Source: an uncultured Clostridium sp. (lineage in GTDB: Bacteria; Bacillota; Clostridia; TANB77; CAG-508). From it: DNA of 64,000 bases. The number at the start of each line of letters is the position of its first letter. Position 1 is the first letter of the stretch. The notes under the pieces are model-generated. The model did no database searches, was not told the DNA's origin, and saw nothing but the letters and a program-made list of their open reading frames with translations. This document shows, piece by piece, positions 28,111-36,194 of this stretch. Made by a program: the position numbers and the translations under genes. The stretch is taken from the NCBI GenBank assembly GCA_900553945.1, contig USFR01000005.1:1-64000 (forward strand), written 5' to 3'.

Positions 28111-29082
28111 TTAAATATCTTGAAAATATTTTTTTATCAACTGTAAAATTTCAGAAAAATTTTCTAATTTGTTAACTTCATCTTTTACTATTTTAGCAGA
28201 AGGCATCCCTTTTAAATACCAACCTATATGTTTACGCATTTCTCTAACAGCCGTATACTCACCCTTTTCTTGAATAAGCATGTCATATTGCCACAAAATT
28301 GTTTTCATAATTTCGTCATTACCAGGTTTCTTAACCTCTTCACCTTTTAAATAAGAAGCAATTTCATTAAAAATCCATGGATTTCCTAAAGTAGCACGCC
28401 CAATCATAATACCATCAACACCAGTTTTATTAAACAATTCCTCAGCTGATTTTCCATCAACAACATCCCCATTTCCTATAACAGGAATAGAAACATTTTC
28501 CTTAACCTGACGAATAATATCCCAATCGGCAACTCCAGAATAAAACTGACTTCTAGTCCTTCCATGAACAGTAATTGCAGAAGCCCCAGCCTCTTCAATA
28601 CGTTTAGCCGCTTCAACTGCAACAATGTGATCATCATCCCATCCTTTACGAATTTTAACCGTAACAGGAACCTTAGAAACAGCAACAACACTTTTTACAA
28701 TCTCAGAAACCAAATCCAAATCAAGTAAAAGTTTACTACCATCACCATTCTTCACTACCTTCGGAGCAGGGCACCCCATATTAATATCAATAATATCAGC
28801 CTTATCATTCAAAAATTCGGCAGCATGAGCCATAACATCAGGTTCATTACCGAAAATTTGCATTGAAATAGGTCTTTTCTCACCATCAGTATTAAGCATA
28901 GAAATAGTTTTTTCATCGCCATAAAAAATAGCCTTTGCACTCACCATTTCAGCCTCAACCAAACCTGCCCCACACTCTTTGCAAATCTTTCTAAAAGACA
29001 AATCAGTAACACCCGCCATAGGAGCAAGTAAAAGATTATTATTCAATTCAACATTACCAATCTTTAATTTATGATAAAACAT
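28111..29082 (-). CDS. dusB: tRNA-dihydrouridine synthase (DusB family)
   Basis: A flavin-dependent enzyme that reduces specific uridines in the tRNA D-loop. The 323 residues form a TIM barrel: LLLAPMAGVTDLSFRKICKECGAGLVEAEMVS. The signature ADIIDINMGCPAPKVVKNGDGSKLL contains the catalytic Cys. VTVKIRKGWDDDHI, ITVHGRTRSQFYSGVADWDII and IPVIGNGDV with GIMIGRATLGNPWIF (FMN phosphate binding) follow. A helical C-terminal tRNA-binding domain is present. The gene is transcribed alone, with an interspersed repeat immediately upstream. Confidence 0.95.
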   Translation of the reverse strand: MFYHKLKIGNVELNNNLLLAPMAGVTDLSFRKICKECGAGLVEAEMVSAKAIFYGDEKTISMLNTDGEKRPISMQIFGNEPDVMAHAAEFLNDKADIIDINMGCPAPKVVKNGDGSKLLLDLDLVSEIVKSVVAVSKVPVTVKIRKGWDDDHIVAVEAAKRIEEAGASAITVHGRTRSQFYSGVADWDIIRQVKENVSIPVIGNGDVVDGKSAEELFNKTGVDGIMIGRATLGNPWIFNEIASYLKGEEVKKPGNDEIMKTILWQYDMLIQEKGEYTAVREMRKHIGWYLKGMPSAKIVKDEVNKLENFSEILQLIKKYFQDI

Positions 29083-29133
29083 AAAACCCCCACTTCAAAA
29101 CAAATTTCTCTTTAATACTATAACAAATAAATA

Positions 29134-29301
29134 GTGAAAAATCCATATATAAATTTTCTCACGCCTTGCTGTCGCAATCTTAATGAGCCTCTGTTCTTTC
29201 AGAACAACGGCTCTTTCTTATGTAGATTGCTTCAATCGCATTCACTTCGTTCATTTGGTCGCTGCGCGGCGATTCAAAAATGTTATATATGGATTTTTCA
29301 C
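29134..29301. repeat. Interspersed palindromic element, copy 2
   Basis: Perfect 19-bp terminal inverted repeats (GTGAAAAATCCATATATAA at 29134-29152, its complement at 29283-29301) enclose an inner arm closed by GCAATCT/AGATTGC. That arm holds a hairpin, TGTTCTTTCAGAACA. The flank CTTGCTGTCGCA and the right side CACTTCGTTC..TTTGGTCGCTGCGCGG match copy 1 at 21550, with paired substitutions in the stem. Confidence 0.85.
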
Positions 29302-29337
29302 CTTCTCATTATCTTTAACCAAACCAAGCTTAAAAAG

Positions 29338-29433
29338 ATTGGCTTAGAGCAAGGCAAAATTTATTTTAAATACCGGAGCGTACGCGTGTACGTGAGGATT
29401 TCAAAATAAATTTTAACACAGCTATCAGCCAAT
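29338..29433. repeat. Second palindromic intergenic element (CGTACGCGTGTACG core)
   Basis: Arms GATTGGCTTAGAGC..AAAATTTATTTT and AAAATAAATTTT..AGCTATCAGCCAAT are inverted copies of each other. They enclose ACCGGAGCGTACGCGTGTACGTGAGGAT, whose centre CGTACGCGTGTACG is itself near-palindromic. It lies 37 bases after copy 2 and directly downstream of the rodA stop, so it may also act as a terminator. Confidence 0.7.
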
Positions 29434-29442
29434 ATTTTTGAG

Positions 29443-30546
29443 CTATTCGATGAAAATTGCCCTCTGGCGCCTAGCACTAACATTAACAACCAACCCCAAA
29501 CAAACAAAATTAGTAAGTAACGAACTACCACCATAACTAACAAGAGGAAGAGGCACACCAGTAATAGGAAGAAGCCCCATAGTCATACCAATATTCTCAA
29601 CCATATGAAAACACAAAATACCTGCAATACCAATTGCAATGTATGACCCAACATTATCCTTAGCAGTTTTAGCAATATACACTATTCTCGTAATTAAAAC
29701 AACATACGTAATAATAATAGTAGCTGCAATTAAGAATCCCATTTCCTCACCAATTGCTGAAAAAATAAAATCAGTTGTCTTTGGATGCAAATAACCTAAT
29801 TGAGTCTGATTTCCTTGGAACAATCCCATTCCTAAAATCTGACCAGCTCCTATTGCCAACTTTGATTGAATTATATTATAACCTGATCCTCTAGGATCAC
29901 TTTCAGGATGCAAATAAACATCAATTCTTTTTAAAGCATGTTCAGGTAAATTCATATAAATTACAGGAATTAATATAGCTATTAAAGTTATAGCTGCAAA
30001 TATATATTTCTTATCTATTCCTGAAACAAACAAAATAAATACTGTAGCAAATATGTATGCAGTAGCAGTTCCGAAATCAGGTTCTACAACAATAAGCATT
30101 ATCGGAAGTCCAGCAATTGCAAGTACTGCAAGTAATTTATAAAATTTATTTATTTCTTTTTTATTTCTTGCTTGTAACAAATTTAAGGCATATGCCATAA
30201 ACAAAATAGTTGCAATTTTTCCAAATTCAGATGGTTGAAAAGAAAAACTTCCTATATTAAACCAGCTACTGGCACCATTTATTTGTTCAGTAAACAAAAC
30301 CAGAATTAATAGAAAAACACATATTCCATAAAAAACTGGTGCTATTCGTAAAATTTTATCATAGTCAATAACAATAGCTAGAATAAAAAATGGAATACTA
30401 ATAAACAACCATTGTACTTGTTTTATAAATTCAACATGATCTGTATTTTGACTAGTAGAAAAGAGTGCCGTTAAACCAATTGCAATAAGAATTACTGCGC
30501 ATATAAGCACTCCCCAGTCCAAATTTTTTAATAATTTTTTTCTCAT
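29443..30546 (-). CDS. rodA: Rod-shape/SEDS peptidoglycan polymerase RodA
   Basis: A 367-residue integral membrane SEDS glycosyltransferase with about ten helices. It has SFSFQPSEFGKIATILFMAYAL (family QPSEF..K), GLPIMLIVVEPDFGTATAYI (catalytic Asp in EPDxGTA), HPESDPRGSGYNIIQSKLAIGAGQILGMGLFQGNQTQLGYLHPKTTDFIFSAIGEE and GLLPITGVPLPLVSYGGSSLLTNF. It acts with a class B PBP in cell-wall elongation. It follows minD-minE on the same strand. Its 3' end runs close to the palindromic repeat. Confidence 0.95.
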   Translation of the reverse strand: MRKKLLKNLDWGVLICAVILIAIGLTALFSTSQNTDHVEFIKQVQWLFISIPFFILAIVIDYDKILRIAPVFYGICVFLLILVLFTEQINGASSWFNIGSFSFQPSEFGKIATILFMAYALNLLQARNKKEINKFYKLLAVLAIAGLPIMLIVVEPDFGTATAYIFATVFILFVSGIDKKYIFAAITLIAILIPVIYMNLPEHALKRIDVYLHPESDPRGSGYNIIQSKLAIGAGQILGMGLFQGNQTQLGYLHPKTTDFIFSAIGEEMGFLIAATIIITYVVLITRIVYIAKTAKDNVGSYIAIGIAGILCFHMVENIGMTMGLLPITGVPLPLVSYGGSSLLTNFVCLGLVVNVSARRQRAIFIE

Positions 30547-30668
30547 TTAAAACCTCATCGTATGTATAATATACATTAAAATTTTAGTTAATTATTCATA
30601 ATCAACACTCATTATATTAAAGCAAGAGTAGACAATGTTTTAGCATAGCCTACCCATAACTTACAATA

Positions 30669-31220
30669 TTATTCTTCTTTTTCTGTATCCTCATCTTCAT
30701 TTTCAACCTCATCAGAATCTTCTTCATCAACATCTTTTGTTTCTACTTCTTCATCTAATTCAGTATCTTCATCAGTATTTTCTTCTTGTTCTTCATTTTT
30801 TTCTTTTTCAGTTTCAACCACTTTTTTAGGTTTTCTGCCTCTCTTTTTTGGAGCATCTTTCTTTTCCTCTTCTTTTTCTTCGTTCTCCGCTTCTTGCTCC
30901 CTCATTTTCTCGCCTTTTACATCATTTTTTATATTAACAATAGGAATATTCGCATATAAAGCCGGAGCTCCATTTGTTCCATCATCATTTGCCTGATTTG
31001 TTAATCTAACATCTATCTCTTTTTCATCAACAACAACATACTTCTTAATTACTTCAATAATTTCCTGTTTCATTAAATCCAAAAAGTCAGCAGACACATT
31101 TGCTCTATCTTGCATTAAAACTAAATGTAATCTTTCTTTTGCAGTGTCTTTTGAAGTTTCATCTATATCTTGTCCAGATTTTAATACCTTTTTGAAAAAA
31201 TTTGTTATTCCTTCAAACAT
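30669..31220 (-). CDS. minE: MinE topological specificity factor with long acidic tail
   Basis: Residues 1-90 are a normal MinE: FFKKVLKSGQDIDETSKDTAKERLHLVLMQDRANVSADFLDLMKQEIIEVIKKYVVVDEKEIDVRL. They contain the MinD-binding region and the dimerisation domain. Standard MinE ends near here. This protein continues to residue 183 through an Asn/Ala/Pro linker, a GRKP-containing basic patch (APKKRGRKPKKV, AT-hook-like) and a run of about 45 mostly Glu/Asp residues. MinE stimulates MinD ATPase to place the division site. The extension is unusual and its function is not known. The gene lies 20 bases downstream of minD. Confidence 0.92.
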   Translation of the reverse strand: MFEGITNFFKKVLKSGQDIDETSKDTAKERLHLVLMQDRANVSADFLDLMKQEIIEVIKKYVVVDEKEIDVRLTNQANDDGTNGAPALYANIPIVNIKNDVKGEKMREQEAENEEKEEEKKDAPKKRGRKPKKVVETEKEKNEEQEENTDEDTELDEEVETKDVDEEDSDEVENEDEDTEKEE

Positions 31221-31240
31221 TTTTTACCTCCAGTTAATCT

Positions 31241-32035
31241 TTATTTTTTGCCGAATACTCTTTTTAATCTAGCAAAGAAACCAGTTTCTCTTCCTGGTAC
31301 ACTAACTTCAATATTTTCACCAAGTATTCTTCTTGAAATTTCAATATAAGCTTTACCAGATGGAGCTTTTTTATTTGAAATAACAGGTTCACCTTTATTT
31401 GTTTGAGTTATAATAAATTCATCATCTGGAACAACACCAATTAAATCAATTGATAATAAATCAACAATATCATCAACGTCCATCATTTCGCCTCTTTTAA
31501 CCATATTAGGACGTAATCTATTAACAATTAATTCTGGGTTCTTTATTTCTGAAGATTCTAACAATCCTATAATTCTATCAGCATCTCTAATAGCTGATAT
31601 TTCAGCAGTTGTAACAACAATAGCTCTATCTGCTCCAACAATTGCATTTTTGAATCCTTGTTCAATTCCAGCTGGGCAATCAATTAAAATATAATCAAAT
31701 TCTTCTTTTAATTTAGAAATTAATTCTTTCATTTGATCTTCATTAATAGCTGTTTTATCTCTTGTTTGAGCAGCTGGAAGTAAAAATAATTCTTTAAAAC
31801 GCTTATCTTTAATTAAAGCTTGTCTTATTTTACATTTTTCCTCAATAACATCAACTATGTCATATACAATTCTATTCTCTAGTCCCATAACAACATCTAA
31901 ATTTCTCAATCCAATATCTGTATCAACTAAAGCTACCTTCTTTCCTGCAAGAGCAAGTGCAGAACCTAAATTAGCTGTTGTTGTGGTTTTACCTACTCCA
32001 CCTTTACCAGATGTTATTACTATAACTTCTCCCAT
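31241..32035 (-). CDS. minD: Septum site-determining ATPase MinD
   Basis: A 264-residue ParA/MinD-family ATPase. It has the deviant Walker A motif VITSGKGGVGKTTTTANLGSALA, VALVDTDIGLRNLDVVMGLENR, DYILIDCPAGIEQGF (Walker B) and VVTTAEISAIRDADRIIGLL. The C-terminal amphipathic helix (TGFFARLKRVFGKK) is the membrane-targeting sequence. The start at 32035 has GGAGG five bases upstream; the open frame extends 12 codons further without a better site. No minC is seen here. It heads minD-minE-rodA. Confidence 0.96.
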   Translation of the reverse strand: MGEVIVITSGKGGVGKTTTTANLGSALALAGKKVALVDTDIGLRNLDVVMGLENRIVYDIVDVIEEKCKIRQALIKDKRFKELFLLPAAQTRDKTAINEDQMKELISKLKEEFDYILIDCPAGIEQGFKNAIVGADRAIVVTTAEISAIRDADRIIGLLESSEIKNPELIVNRLRPNMVKRGEMMDVDDIVDLLSIDLIGVVPDDEFIITQTNKGEPVISNKKAPSGKAYIEISRRILGENIEVSVPGRETGFFARLKRVFGKK

Positions 32036-32105
32036 AAAATCCTCCATTCTATTCGTTGTCATAATTTTCATAATAAACTATGTATCTCTTATTTTTTACT
32101 TTTAT

Positions 32106-32157
32106 ATCTTATATTTTTTTGACTAAAAAGTCAATGTCTATTGTAATATTTTTGTAA
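32106..32157 (-). promoter_or_regulatory. minD promoter with phased TTACAA repeats
   Basis: TTGACT (32129-32134) and TAAGAT (32106-32111) lie 17 bases apart on the minus strand. Two TTACAA boxes, 11 bp apart, are placed just upstream (32141-32146 and 32152-32157). The spacing and sequence resemble the ftsA promoter entry. Confidence 0.55.
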
Positions 32158-32291
32158 TATTTTATTTTCCGACAATCTTACAACATCAAGCACAACACAA
32201 TTATTTATATTTAGAAAGCTTCTTATAATATAAAAAAGAGATTGATTATTCATTACTAATTTTATATAATAGCACAAAAGGAGGTTAACAT

Positions 32292-32963
32292 ATGCGCAGA
32301 AAGAAAAAAATATTAAAACGTATACTAGTAATTATTGCTATACTTTTAGCTATATTCCTACTTTATAAATTTATTAAACCACAAAAGAAAATAAACACAT
32401 CAGAATCTGAAAGGCAAAAAGGCGAAGTAATTGAACTAACAACTGTAAATGAACCCAACGTAGAAATTAAGCTGCCAGACAAAATTAAAGATGAAGAAAC
32501 TAATACAACAACAAATAGTCAAAATTATGAACCAATAACAGATAACTCTGAAGATTCAGATAAATATCTAATTTCAATTTTATCAAACAATGAAGTAACT
32601 ATTTTAATAGGAAATGATTCAGAAAAAATATTAGATAATAGCTCTAAAGTTCAAATTGGCGGTGAATATAAAGTAAATGGTATCGAAGATAAAATTAAAT
32701 CTGTATACTATTTTAATGTAGAAAATTATAAATATCCAATCTTTTTACTTTTAACCCAAGAAGGAAAACTACTTTACGTAGATATAGAAAATGCATTTAA
32801 AACTGGAATTTTTAAAATATCAGGAACAATCAAAAACCTACCAGAAGTTGAAAGTGTATATTCAAGTAAAGCTGAAAAAAACGGAAACAACTATCGTACA
32901 GCAGTTATAACATGTACAAATGGTGAAGGCTATGAATTCAGTCTTGATATGATAAATAAATAA
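32292..32963 (+). CDS. Single-pass membrane protein of unknown function
   Basis: 223 residues: a basic start (MRRKKKILKR), one membrane helix (ILVIIAILLAIFLLYKFI), a Ser/Thr/Asn/Glu-rich linker (about 40-85) and a predicted extracellular beta domain. That domain includes KYLISILSNNEVTILIGNDSEKIL and VYYFNVENYKYPIFLLLTQEGKLLYVDIENAFKTGIFKISGTIKNLPEV. I do not recognise the family. AGGAGG precedes the ATG. It lies 26 bases upstream of porG on the same strand but is functionally unlike it, so a shared transcript may be incidental. Confidence 0.75.
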   Translation: MRRKKKILKRILVIIAILLAIFLLYKFIKPQKKINTSESERQKGEVIELTTVNEPNVEIKLPDKIKDEETNTTTNSQNYEPITDNSEDSDKYLISILSNNEVTILIGNDSEKILDNSSKVQIGGEYKVNGIEDKIKSVYYFNVENYKYPIFLLLTQEGKLLYVDIENAFKTGIFKISGTIKNLPEVESVYSSKAEKNGNNYRTAVITCTNGEGYEFSLDMINK

Positions 32964-32989
32964 ACAAATAAATAAAAGGAGGAACAAAC

Positions 32990-33571
32990 ATGAATAACTT
33001 AATTGAAATAAGATGGCACGGTAGAGGTGGTCAAGGTGCAAAAACAGCCTCTCTTCTACTTGCAGACGCTGCATTCAATACTGGAAAATATATTCAAGGA
33101 TTTCCCGAATATGGTCCAGAAAGAATGGGAGCACCAATCACAGCTTACAACAGAATAAGTAATTCACCAATCACAATACATAGCAATATTTATGAACCAG
33201 ACTATGTAGTAGTTGTTGATGATACTCTATTAGAATCTATTGACGTTGCAAGTGGGCTTAAAGAAACAGGTGCTATTGTAATAAACACAACAAAAGACAA
33301 TGAAACAATAAAACAAGCACTATCACACTACAAAGGATCAATTTATAAAATTGATGCAAGAAAAATATCAATGGAAACACTAGGAAAATACTTTCCAAAC
33401 ACACCAATGCTTGCAGCAATCGTAAAAGTAAGTCAAATAATGACAGACGAAGAATTTTTAGCAGACATGGTTGGATCATTCAAACATAAATTTGCTAAAA
33501 AGCCAGAAGTAATTGAAGGAAACATGAAGGCGCTTGAAATGGCTCTTCGTGAAGTTGAAAAAGTACAATAA
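32990..33571 (+). CDS. porG: 2-oxoacid:ferredoxin oxidoreductase, gamma subunit
   Basis: 193 residues: IEIRWHGRGGQGAKTASLLLADAAFNTGKYIQGFPEYGPERMGAPITAYNRI is the canonical gamma-subunit N-terminus (GRGGQGxxxA), followed by DYVVVVDDTLLES. The complex oxidatively decarboxylates pyruvate (or a related 2-oxoacid) to the acyl-CoA and reduces ferredoxin. AGGAGG is upstream. It is the first gene of the gamma-delta-alpha-beta operon, the four-subunit form common in archaea, Thermotoga and some Clostridia, in place of the fused single-chain PFOR. Confidence 0.93.
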   Translation: MNNLIEIRWHGRGGQGAKTASLLLADAAFNTGKYIQGFPEYGPERMGAPITAYNRISNSPITIHSNIYEPDYVVVVDDTLLESIDVASGLKETGAIVINTTKDNETIKQALSHYKGSIYKIDARKISMETLGKYFPNTPMLAAIVKVSQIMTDEEFLADMVGSFKHKFAKKPEVIEGNMKALEMALREVEKVQ

Positions 33572-33584
33572 GGAGGTTGAAAGA

Positions 33585-33878
33585 ATGAATAAAGAAATAA
33601 ATCCATCAATGTCATACAAAGATTTAACTATTGGTGGCAACATCTACACAGCCGGCAACGCAAAAGAATTCAAAACCGGTGATTGGAGAAGTCAAAAACC
33701 AATATGGATAGAAGAAAAATGCAAACAATGTGGACTATGCTTTCCAGTATGTCCAGATGATGCAATACCAGTAACAAAAGATCAAAAAAGAACAGACTTT
33801 AATTATGATGCATGTAAAGGATGCATGGTATGCTTAAAAGCATGCCCATTCAATGCAATAGAAAAGGAGGTTAAATAA
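33585..33878 (+). CDS. porD: 2-oxoacid:ferredoxin oxidoreductase, delta subunit (ferredoxin-like)
   Basis: 97 residues with two 4Fe-4S clusters. KCKQCGLCFPVCPDDAI and ACKGCMVCLKACPFNAI both show CxxCxxCxxxCP. The N-terminus (YKDLTIGGNIYTAGNAKEFKTGDWRSQKP) is typical for the delta subunit that relays electrons from TPP-derived radicals to ferredoxin. The start at 33585 is chosen because AAGGAGG lies nine bases upstream; the longer open frame overlaps porG and is unlikely. The stop overlaps the porA start (TAATG), implying coupling. Confidence 0.94.
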   Translation: MNKEINPSMSYKDLTIGGNIYTAGNAKEFKTGDWRSQKPIWIEEKCKQCGLCFPVCPDDAIPVTKDQKRTDFNYDACKGCMVCLKACPFNAIEKEVK

Positions 33879-35059
33879 TGGGAATACGTGAAAGATTAAG
33901 TGGAAACGAAGCTGTAGCAACAGCAATGAAACAAATAAACCCAGATGTAGTAGCAGCCTTCCCTATCACACCATCAACTGAAATACCACAATACTTTTCA
34001 ACATTTGTAAGCAACGGTCAAGTTGATACAAACTTCGTTGCAGTTGAAAGCGAACACAGTGCAATGAGCGCATGTATAGGATCAGAAGCAGCTGGAGCAA
34101 GAACAATGACAGCAACATCTGCTAATGGATTATCTCTTATGTGGGAAATGATTTACATAGCATCTAGCCTACGTTTACCTATAGTAATGTCACTTGTAAA
34201 CAGAGCTGTATCAGGACCACTAAACATTCATAATGATCATTCAGATGCAATGGGTGTTAGAGATAGCGGATGGATTCAACTATTTTCAGAAAACAATCAA
34301 GAAGCATATGATAACACAATAATGGCAAATAGAATTGCTGAACACAAAGATGTTCTACTTCCATTAATGGTATGCCAAGATGGTTTCATAACATCACATT
34401 CTATTGAAAATATAGAATTAATTGAAGATGATAAAGTTAAAAATTTCGTAGGTCAATATAAACCTGAGCACTACTTATTAGATGACAAAAATCCAATGGC
34501 TATTGGACCTTTAGACCTACAAGCTTACCTATTCGAACATAAAGCTCAACAAGCAATCGCAATGAAAAATGCTAAAAAAGTAATATTAGAAGTTGCAGAA
34601 GAATTTGAAAAAATGACAGGAAGAAAATACGGACTTTTTGAAAAGTATAAATTAGACGATGCAGATTTCGCAATCGTATGTATGAACTCAACTGCAGGAA
34701 CAGCAAAAGCAGCAATAGACGAATTAAGAGAGCAAGGAATAAAAGCAGGATTACTTAAAGTTAGAGTTTTCCGTCCATTTCCTGGTGAAGAAATTGCAAA
34801 AGCACTATCTAAAGTAAAATCTGTAGCAATTCTTGATAAAGCAGATTCCTTAAATGGTCAAGGTGGAGCTCTTTATGAAGACGTTGTATCTGGAATGTAT
34901 AATGAAAAATTATCTATTCCTGCTGTTAATTACATTTATGGAATTGGTGGTAGAGATACAACAGTTAAAGAAATAAAATCAGTATTCGAAGATTTAAGCA
35001 AATTAGAAGAAAAAGTAGAAAATCCATATAGATATTTAGGTTTAAGGGGGGATAAATAA
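33878..35059 (+). CDS. porA: 2-oxoacid:ferredoxin oxidoreductase, alpha subunit
   Basis: 393 residues: LSGNEAVATAMKQINPDVVAAFPITPSTEIPQYFS and VESEHSAMSACIGSEAAGARTMTATSANGLSLMWEMIYIASSLRLPIVMSLVNRAVS form the pyrimidine-binding domain of a TPP enzyme. The YPITPST-like and HSAMSA segments are typical. A C-terminal transketolase-like domain follows (GLLKVRVFRPFPGEEIAKAL). Sequence favours pyruvate as the substrate, but 2-ketoisovalerate-type enzymes are similar. Start and stop both overlap neighbours by one base. Confidence 0.94.
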   Translation: MGIRERLSGNEAVATAMKQINPDVVAAFPITPSTEIPQYFSTFVSNGQVDTNFVAVESEHSAMSACIGSEAAGARTMTATSANGLSLMWEMIYIASSLRLPIVMSLVNRAVSGPLNIHNDHSDAMGVRDSGWIQLFSENNQEAYDNTIMANRIAEHKDVLLPLMVCQDGFITSHSIENIELIEDDKVKNFVGQYKPEHYLLDDKNPMAIGPLDLQAYLFEHKAQQAIAMKNAKKVILEVAEEFEKMTGRKYGLFEKYKLDDADFAIVCMNSTAGTAKAAIDELREQGIKAGLLKVRVFRPFPGEEIAKALSKVKSVAILDKADSLNGQGGALYEDVVSGMYNEKLSIPAVNYIYGIGGRDTTVKEIKSVFEDLSKLEEKVENPYRYLGLRGDK

Positions 35060-36012
35060 TGGCATATAATTTAAAAGAAATCATGGCAACAAAACCTTCT
35101 AGATTAACATCAGGTCACAGAATGTGTGCAGGATGTGGAGCACCTGGTGTAGCAAGAATGGTATTAAGAGCATTAAAACCAGAAGATCATGCAGTAATCG
35201 CAAACGCAACGGGATGTATGGAAGTATCTACTTTCATCTATCCATACACAGCATGGACAGATTCATTTATACACACAGCATTCGAATGTGCAGGAGCAAC
35301 TATCTCAGGAGTCGAAGCTGCATATCAATCAATGAAAAAACAAGGTAAATTACCAGAAGGAAAAGAAACAAAATTCATTGCATTTGGTGGAGACGGTGGA
35401 ACTTATGATATAGGTTTACAAAGTTTATCAGGAGCAATGGAAAGAGGTCACGACATGGTTTATGTATGCTATGACAACGGTGCATACATGAATACAGGTA
35501 TCCAACGTTCATCAGCAACTCCAAGATTTGCTGATACAACAACATCACCTGCTGGAAGCGTAATACCTGGTAAGATGCAAAACAGAAAAGATTTAACAAA
35601 AATACTGGTAGGTCATCACCTTCCTTATGTTGCACAAACATTAGCAATGACAAACTTCAAAGACTTATATGAAAAATCTGAAAAAGCAATATATACAGAA
35701 GGACCTGCATTCTTAAATGTAATGGCTCCATGTCCACGTGGTTGGGGTTACAACACAGAAGATTTAATGCAAATCAACAAATTAGCAGCAGACACTTGCT
35801 ACTGGCCACTATATGAAGTAGTAGATGGAAAATATCATATTACTTACAAACCTGCTAAGAAACTACCAATTGAAGAATTCCTAAGGCCACAAAAAAGATT
35901 TAAACACATGTTTAAACCAGGTAACGAATGGATGATTCAAGAATTTCAAGCAGAAGTTGACAGACGTTGGCAAGAACTTCTTGATTTAGAAGAATTAACA
36001 AATAAAGAATAA
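35059..36012 (+). CDS. porB: 2-oxoacid:ferredoxin oxidoreductase, beta subunit
   Basis: 317 residues that bind TPP and the third 4Fe-4S cluster. HRMCAGCGAPGVARMVLRAL has the CxxC pair; CMEVSTFIYPYTAW follows. IAFGGDGGTYDIGLQSLSGAMERGHDMVYVCYDNGAYMNTGIQRS is the GDG..N TPP signature, and ATPRFADTTTSPAG comes next. The remaining Cys in NVMAPCPRGWGYN completes the cluster. The C-terminus is long and basic/aromatic. The ATG overlaps the porA stop, and a hairpin terminator follows about 50 bases downstream. Confidence 0.95.
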   Translation: MAYNLKEIMATKPSRLTSGHRMCAGCGAPGVARMVLRALKPEDHAVIANATGCMEVSTFIYPYTAWTDSFIHTAFECAGATISGVEAAYQSMKKQGKLPEGKETKFIAFGGDGGTYDIGLQSLSGAMERGHDMVYVCYDNGAYMNTGIQRSSATPRFADTTTSPAGSVIPGKMQNRKDLTKILVGHHLPYVAQTLAMTNFKDLYEKSEKAIYTEGPAFLNVMAPCPRGWGYNTEDLMQINKLAADTCYWPLYEVVDGKYHITYKPAKKLPIEEFLRPQKRFKHMFKPGNEWMIQEFQAEVDRRWQELLDLEELTNKE

Positions 36013-36058
36013 CAAAATTAAATTTATTCAACTATTATTAAGAAAATATTAATAACAT

Positions 36059-36093
36059 AAAAGGAATGATTTTGAAATAAATCATTTCTTTTA
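36059..36093 (+). terminator. Terminator after porB
   Basis: AAAGGAATGATTT pairs with AAATCATTTCTTTT around a 6-nt loop, ending the porGDAB transcript. Confidence 0.8.
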
Positions 36094-36194
36094 TTTATTT
36101 AACTCATAAAAATTTTAACTTTTATATATTGTTTTTTGTCGAAAAATAAGGTATATTAATATCTAGTATTTAAACAATGAGGAGAATAAATTTT

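Noticed and set aside
36177..36194. Upstream ATG of dacF as start
   Set aside because: It lies on the GAGGAGA ribosome binding site; ATG 36195 is correctly spaced and begins the signal peptide.
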